Assembly: GCF_011516755.1 (NCBI RefSeq)
Contig: NZ_WOSY01000007.1
Span: forward strand, 62,001-126,000
Length of the DNA stretch: 64,000 bases
Reading direction: 5' to 3'
From: Acetobacter conturbans
Lineage (GTDB): Bacteria > Pseudomonadota > Alphaproteobacteria > Acetobacterales > Acetobacteraceae
Below the pieces are notes generated by a model. It saw only the letters and a list, made by a program, of their open reading frames with translations, was not told the DNA's origin and did not search any database. This document shows, piece by piece, positions 17,289 through 25,248 of this stretch; the stretch's first letter is position 1; the number at the start of each line of letters is the position of its first letter. The position numbers were made by a program, and so were the translations under genes.

Positions 17289-17717
17289 TTATTCTTCCTC
17301 TTGGGTGATGACGGGGCGGATGGGTGCCACATCCTGGGGCTTGAGGAGGTCGGTGTAGTGGTTGCCGAAATGTGTGCGGATATAGTTCACCACATCCGCC
17401 ACCTGCTGGTCATCCAGCATGTCCGTGAACCACTGCATGGCGCCATAGCCGTGCAGAATGATGGAGGCGGGATAATACGGACTTTGCAGGTGACTGTTGT
17501 CGGCAAGCGCGGGAATTTTGGCGCCCGCACCCTGCGCGCCGCGTCCGTCCGCCATGTGACAGCTCTGGCACACATGGCGGTAGATGGCTTGCCCGTTCGA
17601 GAGGTCTTCCCCTTTCGGCGCCCCTTCGAAAACACCGGCGCTGTCGGCCATCGCTGGCGTGGCCCCGAACAGGAAAAGGCATCCCAGCACGGGGAGGATA
17701 ACCGTCTTTCTCATCAT
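17289..17717 (-). CDS. Periplasmic c-type cytochrome, monoheme
   Basis: This 142-residue protein has a Sec signal peptide (MMRKTVILPVLGCLFLFG, cleavage expected after AMA) and one heme-binding CQSCH. A later Met-containing segment (GYGAMQWFTDML) can supply the axial ligand; the layout is that of a class I cytochrome c. The ATG overlaps the TGA of the amine oxidase by four bases. The likely role is electron acceptor for the exported amine oxidase, handing electrons to the terminal oxidase chain. The frame extends upstream to 17924 inside the neighbour, but residues before the signal peptide are not credible. Confidence 0.92.
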   Translation of the reverse strand: MMRKTVILPVLGCLFLFGATPAMADSAGVFEGAPKGEDLSNGQAIYRHVCQSCHMADGRGAQGAGAKIPALADNSHLQSPYYPASIILHGYGAMQWFTDMLDDQQVADVVNYIRTHFGNHYTDLLKPQDVAPIRPVITQEEE

Positions 17718-19321
17718 GCCGCCCCTTTTGCGCGCCGATGGAGTTGCTTCACAGCATCGAGGGCGGAAAGAATCGCTCCTTCCTGCCAGCACCCCACATA
17801 GGAGGCGTGTTCCCCCGCCAGCACGATGCGCTTGTCCATCGTGCACAGCGTTTTGTAGTGCATCTTCCGCGACTGCTCGCTCCACAGGGAGCAGCACCCC
17901 ATGGTCCACGGCACACGGCTCCATGCAAAACTCACGCCGTTGAGAAATTCCTTGCGATATTGGGGGTGAATCGCCTCCCCCTGCGCCAGCGCCTGCTCAA
18001 TACGTTGCTGCGGCGACATCCCGGCCAGTTCATAGGCAGGCGCCCTGAACATGTAGGCTCCGAGAAGAACAGCGGGGCCCGGGCTGAATATCCCGTGACT
18101 GGGATAGGAAATCTGTCCGATGGACTGGTCGGTGAAGCTGATGCCACCGTAGATCTGCTCGTCCTCTTCCCAGAATCGCCGCCGAAACTCCAGGCCAATC
18201 TTCACCGACGACGCATAAGGCACCGCACTGATCGCCGCCTTGAGGTCGTCGCTCACCTGCACATCCAGTTGCGAGAGAATGGACAGAGGCAGAGTGCAGA
18301 CACAGAAATCGGCCTGCGCCTGCTGGACGGCCCCGCCCTGCTTGCCATCGTTGTATGTGACCGTGACGCCGCTTTCGCTTTGTTGGATGGCCGTCACTTT
18401 GCAGTTGAGATGGATCAGATCCTGCACCTGACGGGTAAACGCCTTGCCAATCTGATCCATGCCGCCGACGGGCTGAAACATCGTCGTCTGCATGTCGACC
18501 GTCTCGTGAAACTCCATCCAGCGCCAGAATCCGGACTTCCAGATGTCGGCGGGATCGAAGGGCTGGGAAAGTTCGGGAATACCGCTCAGGCCCCCGCCCC
18601 GCGCCTTCTCATACCCACGATGCAGTGAACTCGGCACGCTTTTTTCATATCGCATGTTCGGGGTCAGGCCGCCCCAGTCGCGCATGGCCTCGCGAACATG
18701 CGCCCGCTCGTCGGGTGTCAGGACATCGTCCAGCTTGTGCTGATCCACCGCCTTCGCCAGCAGTTCCGCCGTGAAACCGTTGAAGTCGCTGTTGAACTCC
18801 CGATAGCGGACAGGTTTGCCGCCGAACTGACTTTTGGAATGCAGCCAGCTATTTTGGTTGATCTGGATGAAAGGTTCGAGCTGAACGCCGAAAGCCTTAC
18901 AATAATGCAGTAACCCCTGATGATGGTAGGGAATCCGCCAGGGACCGGGGTTCAGATAATTGCCTGATGAAAAACCAACCTTCTGGGTCGCGCCCCCCAT
19001 TTCCGTGACGGTGTCGCCGCCACGAAGCGTGATGTTTCGACCGCCGCTGCGGTTCTGGAATTCGAGAATCGTAACGGCATAACCTGCTTTCCGCAGTTCA
19101 TACGCCGCCAGCATTCCCGACAGACCCGCGCCAAGAACCAGCACCCGCGTGCCGCGCTTAGCCCCGCCCAGAGCCGGCGGTCCGGAAAAATCAGTCCCCT
19201 GCGCATGGCCCAGGCTCGTCATGGCCTGATAAAGCGCGACACTGCCTGCCGCCGCCCCTATCCGCGTCAGAAACTGTCTGCGTGTCTCCGCCCGAAGCCC
19301 CCCATGCGATACCATTGCCAT
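17714..19321 (-). CDS. Tat-exported flavin amine oxidase/dehydrogenase
   Basis: This is a 535-residue flavoprotein of the monoamine oxidase fold. A twin-arginine signal (ETRRQFLTRIG) is followed by the FAD site VLVLGAGLSGMLAAYELRKAG, an RSGGRN motif, and the C-terminal flavin segment with GEHASYVGCWQEGA. It should oxidise an amine or amino acid to an imine, in the periplasm after folding in the cytoplasm. Because the next gene is a cytochrome c coupled by ATGA overlap, and a RidA gene follows, a dehydrogenase passing electrons to the cytochrome is more likely than a peroxide-forming oxidase. The start is ATG 19321, with an ATG at 19315 also possible; GAGAAG and AGGA lie just upstream. The substrate is unknown. 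Confidence 0.9.
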   Translation of the reverse strand: MAMVSHGGLRAETRRQFLTRIGAAAGSVALYQAMTSLGHAQGTDFSGPPALGGAKRGTRVLVLGAGLSGMLAAYELRKAGYAVTILEFQNRSGGRNITLRGGDTVTEMGGATQKVGFSSGNYLNPGPWRIPYHHQGLLHYCKAFGVQLEPFIQINQNSWLHSKSQFGGKPVRYREFNSDFNGFTAELLAKAVDQHKLDDVLTPDERAHVREAMRDWGGLTPNMRYEKSVPSSLHRGYEKARGGGLSGIPELSQPFDPADIWKSGFWRWMEFHETVDMQTTMFQPVGGMDQIGKAFTRQVQDLIHLNCKVTAIQQSESGVTVTYNDGKQGGAVQQAQADFCVCTLPLSILSQLDVQVSDDLKAAISAVPYASSVKIGLEFRRRFWEEDEQIYGGISFTDQSIGQISYPSHGIFSPGPAVLLGAYMFRAPAYELAGMSPQQRIEQALAQGEAIHPQYRKEFLNGVSFAWSRVPWTMGCCSLWSEQSRKMHYKTLCTMDKRIVLAGEHASYVGCWQEGAILSALDAVKQLHRRAKGAA

Positions 19322-19520
19322 TCCTGCTTCTCTGTGAAAGACGATTTTCGTTATTGCATCAAAACCATATTGATAGCAGGGCGAAATATAAATGGGGCAA
19401 ACTTCATTTTGAGAGGAGAAAATGTTTTTAAAAGACCGGAACAACGCAGGTACGACCGAGCGAAGCCAGTTCCGAGGGCAGATAGTTATAGCAACCGGCT
19501 ATCGATAACGGCCGACAATG

Positions 19521-19561
19521 AGGCAGGCGAGGCCGTTTTGGGCAACGCGGATCGCCTGCCT
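19521..19561. promoter_or_regulatory. Ten-base inverted repeat in the divergent amine oxidase/Rrf2 region
   Basis: AGGCAGGCGA (19521-19530) and TCGCCTGCCT (19552-19561) are perfect inverted repeats 21 bases apart. They lie in the 303-base region between the divergent amine oxidase and Rrf2-regulator genes. The loop contains AACGCGGA (19544-19551), which recurs at 19601-19608 in the start-adjacent palindrome. The element may be a second regulator site or an RNA hairpin. The remaining 19322-19520 stretch is AT-rich towards the amine oxidase and presumably holds its promoter, though no clear -35/-10 pair was identified. Confidence 0.45.
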
Positions 19562-19601
19562 GCGCTGCCGGGAATGAGCGTTCAGGGGCTTGCGAATCTA
19601 A

Positions 19602-19624
19602 ACGCGGACCAATAAAGTCCGCGT
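19602..19624. promoter_or_regulatory. Candidate Rrf2 operator abutting the regulator start codon
   Basis: ACGCGGAC, a 7-base spacer (caataaa) and GTCCGCGT form a perfect 8-base inverted repeat that ends on the base before the Rrf2 ATG. No ribosome site is visible between the repeat and the ATG, so the palindrome would overlie the ribosome footprint or the transcription start of a leaderless message. The symmetric 23-base size suits a dimeric winged-helix regulator and suggests autoregulation. It is inferred, not shown. Confidence 0.55.
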
Positions 19625-20167
19625 ATGGCACTTTATGGCGCAAGCACTGAATATGTTCTGCACAGTCTGCTCTGGCTCGTGGACAATCCCCAGCCTGTCA
19701 GCAGTCTCGATCTGGCGGAATTGCAGGCCATCCCTGCGGCTTTTGTGGCTAAACTGCTCCCGAAGCTGGAAAAGACAGGCTTGCTGGAGGCCTCCGAAGG
19801 GCTACGCGGCGGTTACAGGCTGGCCCGTCCGGCTGACCAGATCAGCGTGCTGGATATCGTCGAGGCCGCCGATGGTCGCAAAACCCTTTTCAACTGTCAG
19901 GAAATTCGAGGACAGTGCGTGCTGTTCGCGGCGGACGCACCCGAATGGGCAGGGCGGGGAGTGTGCAGCATTCATGCCGTAATGCTGAAGGCCGAGCAGG
20001 CCATGCGGCAGGAACTGTCACAAACTTCTCTGGCCGATCTGGCGCAAAGCGTGCGGAATAAAGCGCCCGCTCCCTTTCTCGGTGAAGTCCAGTCCTGGTT
20101 TGACGACCGCGCGCGGACACGCCGAACCAGCAAGGTCAGACAGCGAAAGCGATCAGCCGACGAATAG
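19625..20167 (+). CDS. Rrf2-family transcriptional regulator with three cysteines
   Basis: This 180-residue regulator has the Rrf2 winged helix at the N-terminus (LDLAELQAIPAAFVAKLLPKL, then GLRGGYRLARP for the wing). Three cysteines at about residues 91, 98 and 114 (C-x6-C-x15-C) occupy the region where IscR and NsrR hold an iron-sulfur cluster. The protein may therefore sense iron, oxygen, nitric oxide or redox stress. The spacing differs from both IscR and NsrR, so the signal is open. A basic tail (RRTSKVRQRKR) ends the protein. A palindrome directly before the ATG suggests autoregulation. A cupin and an epimerase gene follow on the same strand, and the amine oxidase operon diverges. Confidence 0.9.
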   Translation: MALYGASTEYVLHSLLWLVDNPQPVSSLDLAELQAIPAAFVAKLLPKLEKTGLLEASEGLRGGYRLARPADQISVLDIVEAADGRKTLFNCQEIRGQCVLFAADAPEWAGRGVCSIHAVMLKAEQAMRQELSQTSLADLAQSVRNKAPAPFLGEVQSWFDDRARTRRTSKVRQRKRSADE

Positions 20168-20202
20168 CCAGCGCCCCCTCATAATCAGGAAGATATGATA
20201 CT

Positions 20203-20592
20203 ATGCGTAAGTTCATCGCACTTGGTGCCCTGACGATGGGTCTCTATGCGCCTGCCCTTCTGGCGGCGACGCAGGTAACGCCTTTGCTGTCCCATGATCT
20301 GCCGGGTCTTCCGGGCAAGGAAGGGACGATGCTGACAGTCGATTATCCTCCCGGCGGTTCAGACCCGGTTCACCGGCATAATGCTTCGGTTTTCGTCTAT
20401 GTGCTGAAGGGCAGCATTATCATGCAGGTTGCTGGTGGCCTTCCCGTCACCTTGCATGAAGGACAGACCTTTTTCGAAGGACCGGACGATATTCACCTTG
20501 TCGGACGGAATGCCAGCAAGACAGAACCTGCCAGGTTTCTCGCATTCTTCGTAAAGAACAAGAATGCTCCATTTGTTTTTGCAGCACACTGA
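20203..20592 (+). CDS. Exported cupin-domain protein
   Basis: This 129-residue protein has a signal peptide (MRKFIALGALTMGLYAPALLA) and one cupin barrel: the metal-binding first motif PPGGSDPVHRHNASVFVYVLKG and a second motif around EGPDDIHLVGRN. HRH and the later His are the likely metal ligands. Small exported cupins of this type are common in Rrf2-controlled or stress operons, without a defined reaction. AGGAAG lies upstream of the ATG. It begins 35 bases after the regulator gene and 18 bases before the epimerase, so co-transcription is likely. Confidence 0.85.
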   Translation: MRKFIALGALTMGLYAPALLAATQVTPLLSHDLPGLPGKEGTMLTVDYPPGGSDPVHRHNASVFVYVLKGSIIMQVAGGLPVTLHEGQTFFEGPDDIHLVGRNASKTEPARFLAFFVKNKNAPFVFAAH

Positions 20593-20610
20593 ATATCCGG
20601 AACATCAGAC

Positions 20611-21528
20611 ATGAAGATCTTTGTCGCTGGCGCCAGTGGTGCACTCGGCCGTCCGTTGATCCTGCGCCTTCGTGAGGCAGGTCATCAGGTGTGGGGAATG
20701 GCGCACCGCGCTGAAAGTCTTGCCATAATCCGGAATCTGGGAGCCGAACCTGTGCAGGGCAATGCTCTGGATCGGGCAGCTATTCATAACATTCTCGAGC
20801 AGATCAGGCCGGATGCGGTTATCGACCAGCTCACATCTCTCCCCTCCACCCCTTTCGATCTGCCGCAAAGGCTCCCGGCAGACCGCACATTGCGTCTCGA
20901 AGGCGGCGGCAATCTGTTTGATGCAGCGCAGGCTTGTGGCACCCGGCGTTATATCCAGCAATCCTGTGGCTTCTATCTGGATGCTCCTGACAAACTTGCC
21001 GATGAAACATCGTCACTCAAAATCATGGCGCCCGGCCATATCGGCGAGAGTACCCGGATGTATGCCGCACTGGAAAAGCGGTGCATGAGTGCTCCCCTCA
21101 TGCAGGGGACGGCTCTGCGGTATGGCTTTTTTTATGGGCCCGGCACCTGGTACTGGCCTGATGGTGCGTTCAGCGCGGCTGTACGGAACAGTGAAGTGTC
21201 CCTCATCGGTGCGGGGAAGGCCACGTTCTCCTTCATTCACGTGGATGATGCAGCCGACGCAACTATAACAGCTCTGACCGCACCAGCCGGTATTTACAAT
21301 GTGGTTGATGACCAACCCATTATGATAGCGGAGTGGCTACCTGCCTACGCGAAATGGATCGGAGCCCCGGCCCCCGTTCGCATGGATGAGAAAGAAGCAC
21401 TTCGGCTATTGGGAGAAGAGAGCGTCTATTATCACAACACCCTGAATGGGGCGTCCAACCAGAAAGCCAGAAAAATGTTAGGTCTTGAGCCCCGGAAACT
21501 TCCCTGGCTGCAAGACATCCGGCAATAA
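20611..21528 (+). CDS. NAD(P)-dependent epimerase/dehydratase-like (atypical or extended SDR)
   Basis: This 305-residue protein starts with the Rossmann motif VAGASGALGRPL. The rest follows NAD-dependent epimerases/dehydratases: a QQSCGFYLD strand, ALRYGFFYGPGTWY, FSFIHVDDAADA and GIYNVVDD. The usual YxxxK catalytic pair is replaced: the aligned region (around STRMYAALEKRC) has a Tyr with a Lys at a different spacing, so enzymatic activity is uncertain and a redox-sensing NmrA-like role is possible. It is the third gene of the Rrf2-cupin operon. The following 220 bases (21529-21748), up to the convergent lolD, hold no gene or clear terminator that I can see. Confidence 0.82.
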   Translation: MKIFVAGASGALGRPLILRLREAGHQVWGMAHRAESLAIIRNLGAEPVQGNALDRAAIHNILEQIRPDAVIDQLTSLPSTPFDLPQRLPADRTLRLEGGGNLFDAAQACGTRRYIQQSCGFYLDAPDKLADETSSLKIMAPGHIGESTRMYAALEKRCMSAPLMQGTALRYGFFYGPGTWYWPDGAFSAAVRNSEVSLIGAGKATFSFIHVDDAADATITALTAPAGIYNVVDDQPIMIAEWLPAYAKWIGAPAPVRMDEKEALRLLGEESVYYHNTLNGASNQKARKMLGLEPRKLPWLQDIRQ

Positions 21529-21748
21529 TCACTGACAAACGCTGGAATCAGGAGGAATGCCCGCAAGAGTTCCATACGCAAACTGGGGGTTATTCTCTGT
21601 CTTTCGGCGTTGTCTTCTGGATATGCCAGTTCCATCAACACGCTTTTCCAGCGCACTATGAGACTGTTTGCTTTCCGGTGATCAACTTCGCCCCCCTTAA
21701 GGGACAATGAGCGTGATAACGCACTCATCGCCCCTTATAGACAAAGCC

Positions 21749-22429
21749 TCAGTCTTCCACCAACAAGCCGTCGCGTAATGTCACCACCCGATCCATTCGT
21801 GCCGCCAGTTCCTTGTTGTGGGTCGCAATGAGTGCCCCCACTCCGGAACCACGCACCACGCGCAACAGCTCTTCAAAAACGATATCTGCCGTCGAAACAT
21901 CAAGATTTCCGGTCGGCTCATCGGCCAGCAGAACGGACGGCGCATTCGCCAGCGCACGCGCGATGGCCACACGCTGCTGCTCGCCGCCGGACAGTTTGCC
22001 GGGCAGATGGTTCAGACGGTGCCCCAGACCAAACAGACCGAGCAGTTCCTCAGCACGGCGACGGGAAGCGGCAGGAGACGTTCCTGCAATCATCTGCGGC
22101 AGGGCCACGTTTTCACGCGCCGTGAACTCGGCCAGCAGGTGATGGAACTGATAGACGAAGCCGATTTCCGAGCACCGGATGGCAGTGCGGTCCTTGTCGG
22201 GCAAACGCCCGGCGTCACGGCCCGCAATCTCGATCACACCTCCATCCGGATGGTCGAGCAGACCCGCGATATGCAGCAGCGTGGACTTGCCGGTGCCGGA
22301 CGGCGCAACCAGAGCCACAGTCTCGCCTGCACGGAGTTCGAAATTCACTCCGCGCAGGACATGCAGCGTCTCGTCGCCACTGAGATAGGAGCGTGTGATA
22401 TCGCGCAGGTCCAGAACGGTCTCACCCAT
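21749..22429 (-). CDS. lolD: Lipoprotein-releasing ABC transporter ATPase LolD
   Basis: This 226-residue ABC ATPase has Walker A in [10 protein letters not shown], the signature LSGGEQQR, Walker [13 protein letters not shown] and the switch His in ATHNKE. It powers release of outer-membrane lipoproteins from the inner membrane to the LolA chaperone. Its ATG overlaps the stop of the permease gene by eight bases (ATGGGTGA), the usual lolC-lolD coupling. It is the last gene of the long leftward run that starts at nuoA. Confidence 0.94.
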   Translation of the reverse strand: MGETVLDLRDITRSYLSGDETLHVLRGVNFELRAGETVALVAPSGTGKSTLLHIAGLLDHPDGGVIEIAGRDAGRLPDKDRTAIRCSEIGFVYQFHHLLAEFTARENVALPQMIAGTSPAASRRRAEELLGLFGLGHRLNHLPGKLSGGEQQRVAIARALANAPSVLLADEPTGNLDVSTADIVFEELLRVVRGSGVGALIATHNKELAARMDRVVTLRDGLLVED

Positions 22430-23675
22430 GACGCAGCGCCTCCACGGGGTCGGTTCGCGCGGCCCGCCATGAGGGATAGAGCGTCGCCAGCAGCGACAGA
22501 CCCAGCGCCATGACGATGATCTCCGCCACCTGACCCCAGACCAGCTTCGCCGGAAGATGTTCGAGGTAATAGACCTCCGGGTTAAAGAGGTTCGTGCCCG
22601 TCATCTTCTGCAAAAGCTGTCTGATGCGCTCGATATTTTCACAGAACACCACACCCAGCACCGTACCGAGCACCGTGCCGGTCACCCCAACCGACGCACC
22701 GCACATCAGGAAGATGCGCATGATCGCGCCACGTGTCGCACCCAGTGTCCGCAATACGGCGATATCGGCGGTCTTGTCCTTCACCATCATGATGAGCGAC
22801 GAAATCACGTTAAAGGCGGCAACCAGAATAATCAGCGTCAGGATCAGGAACATGACGTTCTGCTCGACCTGCACCGCACCGAAGAAGGCATTGTTGCTCT
22901 TCGTCCAGTCGATCACGCGAATACGCGGATCAGCCAGCGTCTCCGTGATTGCGCGTGTGACCGGCTGCACGTTTTCGGCGTCGGTGGTCATCACCTGAAT
23001 CTGAGTCACAGCACGGGGCTGCTGAAAATAGACCTGCGCGGCAGGGAGCGGCAGAAAGACATACCCCGCGTTGTAATCGTTCACGCCCGCGTCGAAGATC
23101 GCGACAACAGTATAGGCGCGGACACGCGGCACGGTGCCGAAGGCGGTCGCGGCCCCGTTGGGCGAGACCAGCGTGATTTTGGAACCGATCATCAGACCCG
23201 ACCGGTCGGCCAGCGTAACGCCGACGGCGATGGCGTCGTCACCCTGAAAATTGTCGAGAGAACCAGCGATGATCGAGGAACTGACTTCCTTCAGGTCCAT
23301 CAGCCCCTGCTTCGTCATGCCATGCACGACACCACCGGAACTGTAGTTGCCGACACTGAGGAGCACCTGCCCCTCCAGCAGCGGCGTGGCGCTGACGACA
23401 CCGGGCACTTTCCGAACTTCGCCCGCGATGGCGTCATAATCCGTGATCGAGCGCGTGACGCTGGTGCTGTAGAGCGAAAGATCGCCATTCAGACCGAGAA
23501 TGCGTCCCATCAGGTCGGAGCGGAACCCGTTCATCACCGCCATGACGATGATGAGGGTTGCCACTCCAAGGGCGATACCCACCAGCGAGAAGATGGCGAT
23601 GACCGAGACAAAGCGCTCGCCTTTTCTCGCCCGTAGATACCGTCCGGCGACGGCGCGCTCGAAAGAACCGAACAT
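22422..23675 (-). CDS. lolC: Lipoprotein-releasing ABC transporter permease LolC/LolE
   Basis: This 417-residue permease has the LolC/E plan: an N-terminal basic segment ([19 protein letters not shown]), a first membrane helix, a large periplasmic domain, and three C-terminal helices, including the [19 protein letters not shown] coupling region next to LolD. A single permease gene is present, so it probably works as a homodimer, as in many Alphaproteobacteria. Its ATG shares one base with the proS TGA (TGATG). The frame can be extended upstream to 23810, but that lies inside proS. Confidence 0.93.
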   Translation of the reverse strand: MFGSFERAVAGRYLRARKGERFVSVIAIFSLVGIALGVATLIIVMAVMNGFRSDLMGRILGLNGDLSLYSTSVTRSITDYDAIAGEVRKVPGVVSATPLLEGQVLLSVGNYSSGGVVHGMTKQGLMDLKEVSSSIIAGSLDNFQGDDAIAVGVTLADRSGLMIGSKITLVSPNGAATAFGTVPRVRAYTVVAIFDAGVNDYNAGYVFLPLPAAQVYFQQPRAVTQIQVMTTDAENVQPVTRAITETLADPRIRVIDWTKSNNAFFGAVQVEQNVMFLILTLIILVAAFNVISSLIMMVKDKTADIAVLRTLGATRGAIMRIFLMCGASVGVTGTVLGTVLGVVFCENIERIRQLLQKMTGTNLFNPEVYYLEHLPAKLVWGQVAEIIVMALGLSLLATLYPSWRAARTDPVEALRHG

Positions 23676-25003
23676 CAGGCGCCGGGAGCTTTCGCCATGA
23701 TTTTTGCCAGAGCTTCGTCTGCCGTCAGCTCGAAACGCTCGCCAGTGGCACGACGCTTCAGCTCGACCTTGCCTTCTTTCGCACCGCGCGGCCCGACGAT
23801 GATCTGCCACGGGTGGCCCATCAGGTCGGCATCGGCGAACTTGGCCCCGGCGCGGTCGGAACGGTCGTCATAGAGGAACTGCTCGGGCGCTGCGTTGTAG
23901 AGCGTCTCGCACATGGCGTCGCAGGTTTCGTCACCCGTTTTCAGGTTCAGGATCACCGCCCTGAACGGCGCGACATTGTCCGGCCAGATGATGCCCGCAT
24001 CGTCGTGGCTCGCTTCGATGATCGCACCGACCAGACGCGACACGCCAATGCCGTAGGAGCCCATTTCCGGATGAACCGGCGTGCCGTCCGGCCCGGCGAC
24101 AGTGACATCCATCGACTTGGTGTATTTCGTGCCGAAGTAGAAGATATGCGCGACTTCGATGCCCCGCCCTTCACGACGACGCTCGGCAGGCACGGACTCC
24201 CAAGCCTTCTCGTCGTGCTTTTCGTCGGTAGCGGCATAATAGGACGAGACGTTGTTGAAGAACTTCTCAAGATCTTCCGACTTGTCCACGTCCACCGGAT
24301 CGGCCAGCCAGTCGAGCGTGTCGAGCGCACCGTCATAAAACACGCCACTCTCGCCGGTCGGAGCGAGAATGAGGAACTCATGGCTCAGGTCGCCACCGAT
24401 CGGGCCGGTATCGGCCACCATCGGCACGGCACGAACGCCGAGACGCTGGAAGGTGCGGAGGTAGGACAGCATCATCTTGCGATAGCTGTCGACCGCACTC
24501 TTGTAATCGATATCGAAGCTGTAACCGTCCTTCATGTAGAATTCGCGACCGCGCATCACGCCGAAACGGGGACGGATCTCGTCACGGAACTTCCACTGAA
24601 TCTGGTAGAGGGTCTGCGGCAGTTCCTTGTAGGATTTCAGTTCCTGCCCGACGACATCGGTGATGACTTCCTCATTGGTCGGTCCAAAAAGCAGTTCGCG
24701 CTCGTGGCGATCCTTGATGCGGAGCATTTCGGGGCCATAAGCGTCGTAACGGCCGGAGCGCTTCCACAGGTCGGCGGACTGGATGGTCGCCATCAGCACT
24801 TCCTGCGCCCCGACCCGGTCCTGTTCCTCGCGCACGATATTGGCGATGTTGCGCAGAACCTTCAGGCCCGCCGGAAGCCAGGTGTAGATGCCCGAAGCCG
24901 TCTGCCGGACAAGACCGGCCCGGAGCATGAGCCTGTGCGACGCGATCTGGGCGTCGGACGGGGTTTCCTTGAGGGTAGGCAGAAAACTGCGGGACAGGCG
25001 CAT
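23675..25003 (-). CDS. proS: Prolyl-tRNA synthetase, short alphaproteobacterial form
   Basis: This is a 442-residue class II synthetase charging tRNA-Pro. Motif 2/3 elements are visible ([24 protein letters not shown], and [13 protein letters not shown] near the C-terminal catalytic part), followed by the anticodon-binding domain ([16 protein letters not shown] onward). The large editing insertion of E. coli ProS between motifs 2 and 3 is absent, as is normal for Alphaproteobacteria, which use a separate trans-editing protein. The start ATG at 25003 (MRLSRSF) is standard for the family. Upstream, 25004-25223 contains no gene. Confidence 0.95.
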   Translation of the reverse strand: MRLSRSFLPTLKETPSDAQIASHRLMLRAGLVRQTASGIYTWLPAGLKVLRNIANIVREEQDRVGAQEVLMATIQSADLWKRSGRYDAYGPEMLRIKDRHERELLFGPTNEEVITDVVGQELKSYKELPQTLYQIQWKFRDEIRPRFGVMRGREFYMKDGYSFDIDYKSAVDSYRKMMLSYLRTFQRLGVRAVPMVADTGPIGGDLSHEFLILAPTGESGVFYDGALDTLDWLADPVDVDKSEDLEKFFNNVSSYYAATDEKHDEKAWESVPAERRREGRGIEVAHIFYFGTKYTKSMDVTVAGPDGTPVHPEMGSYGIGVSRLVGAIIEASHDDAGIIWPDNVAPFRAVILNLKTGDETCDAMCETLYNAAPEQFLYDDRSDRAGAKFADADLMGHPWQIIVGPRGAKEGKVELKRRATGERFELTADEALAKIMAKAPGA

Positions 25004-25223
25004 GATACGGCTCTCGTTCCTGAAGACGGACTGTTTGACCACGGACCGCACATGGGCGCCCCGGGTGGCATTATGCGTGATCTCTTACGCGGGCGCGGGA
25101 TGCAAGTCTCCCGTGCCGTCAGATCCGAAGTTTAAGGGAAACCGGCCCCACTCCTGACGGGCAGCATGCCTCCGAAACCTCGATCTTATCGATACGATTC
25201 CCAGAGACGCGCCGCTGACAGGG

Positions 25224-25242
25224 TCCGGGGCGATGCCCCGGA
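25224..25242 (-). terminator. GC-rich hairpin just after rnj
   Basis: TCCGGGGC-gat-GCCCCGGA is a perfect 8-base stem with a 3-base loop, seven bases past the rnj stop. No run of U follows in the leftward direction, so it may be a weak terminator, a pause or a 3'-end stabiliser between rnj and proS. Confidence 0.45.
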
Positions 25243-25248
25243 AAATCA

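Noticed and set aside
22557..25135. Long plus-strand frames opposite lolC and proS
   Set aside because: These are His/Arg/Asp-rich shadow translations without family features; both real genes on the minus strand are complete.
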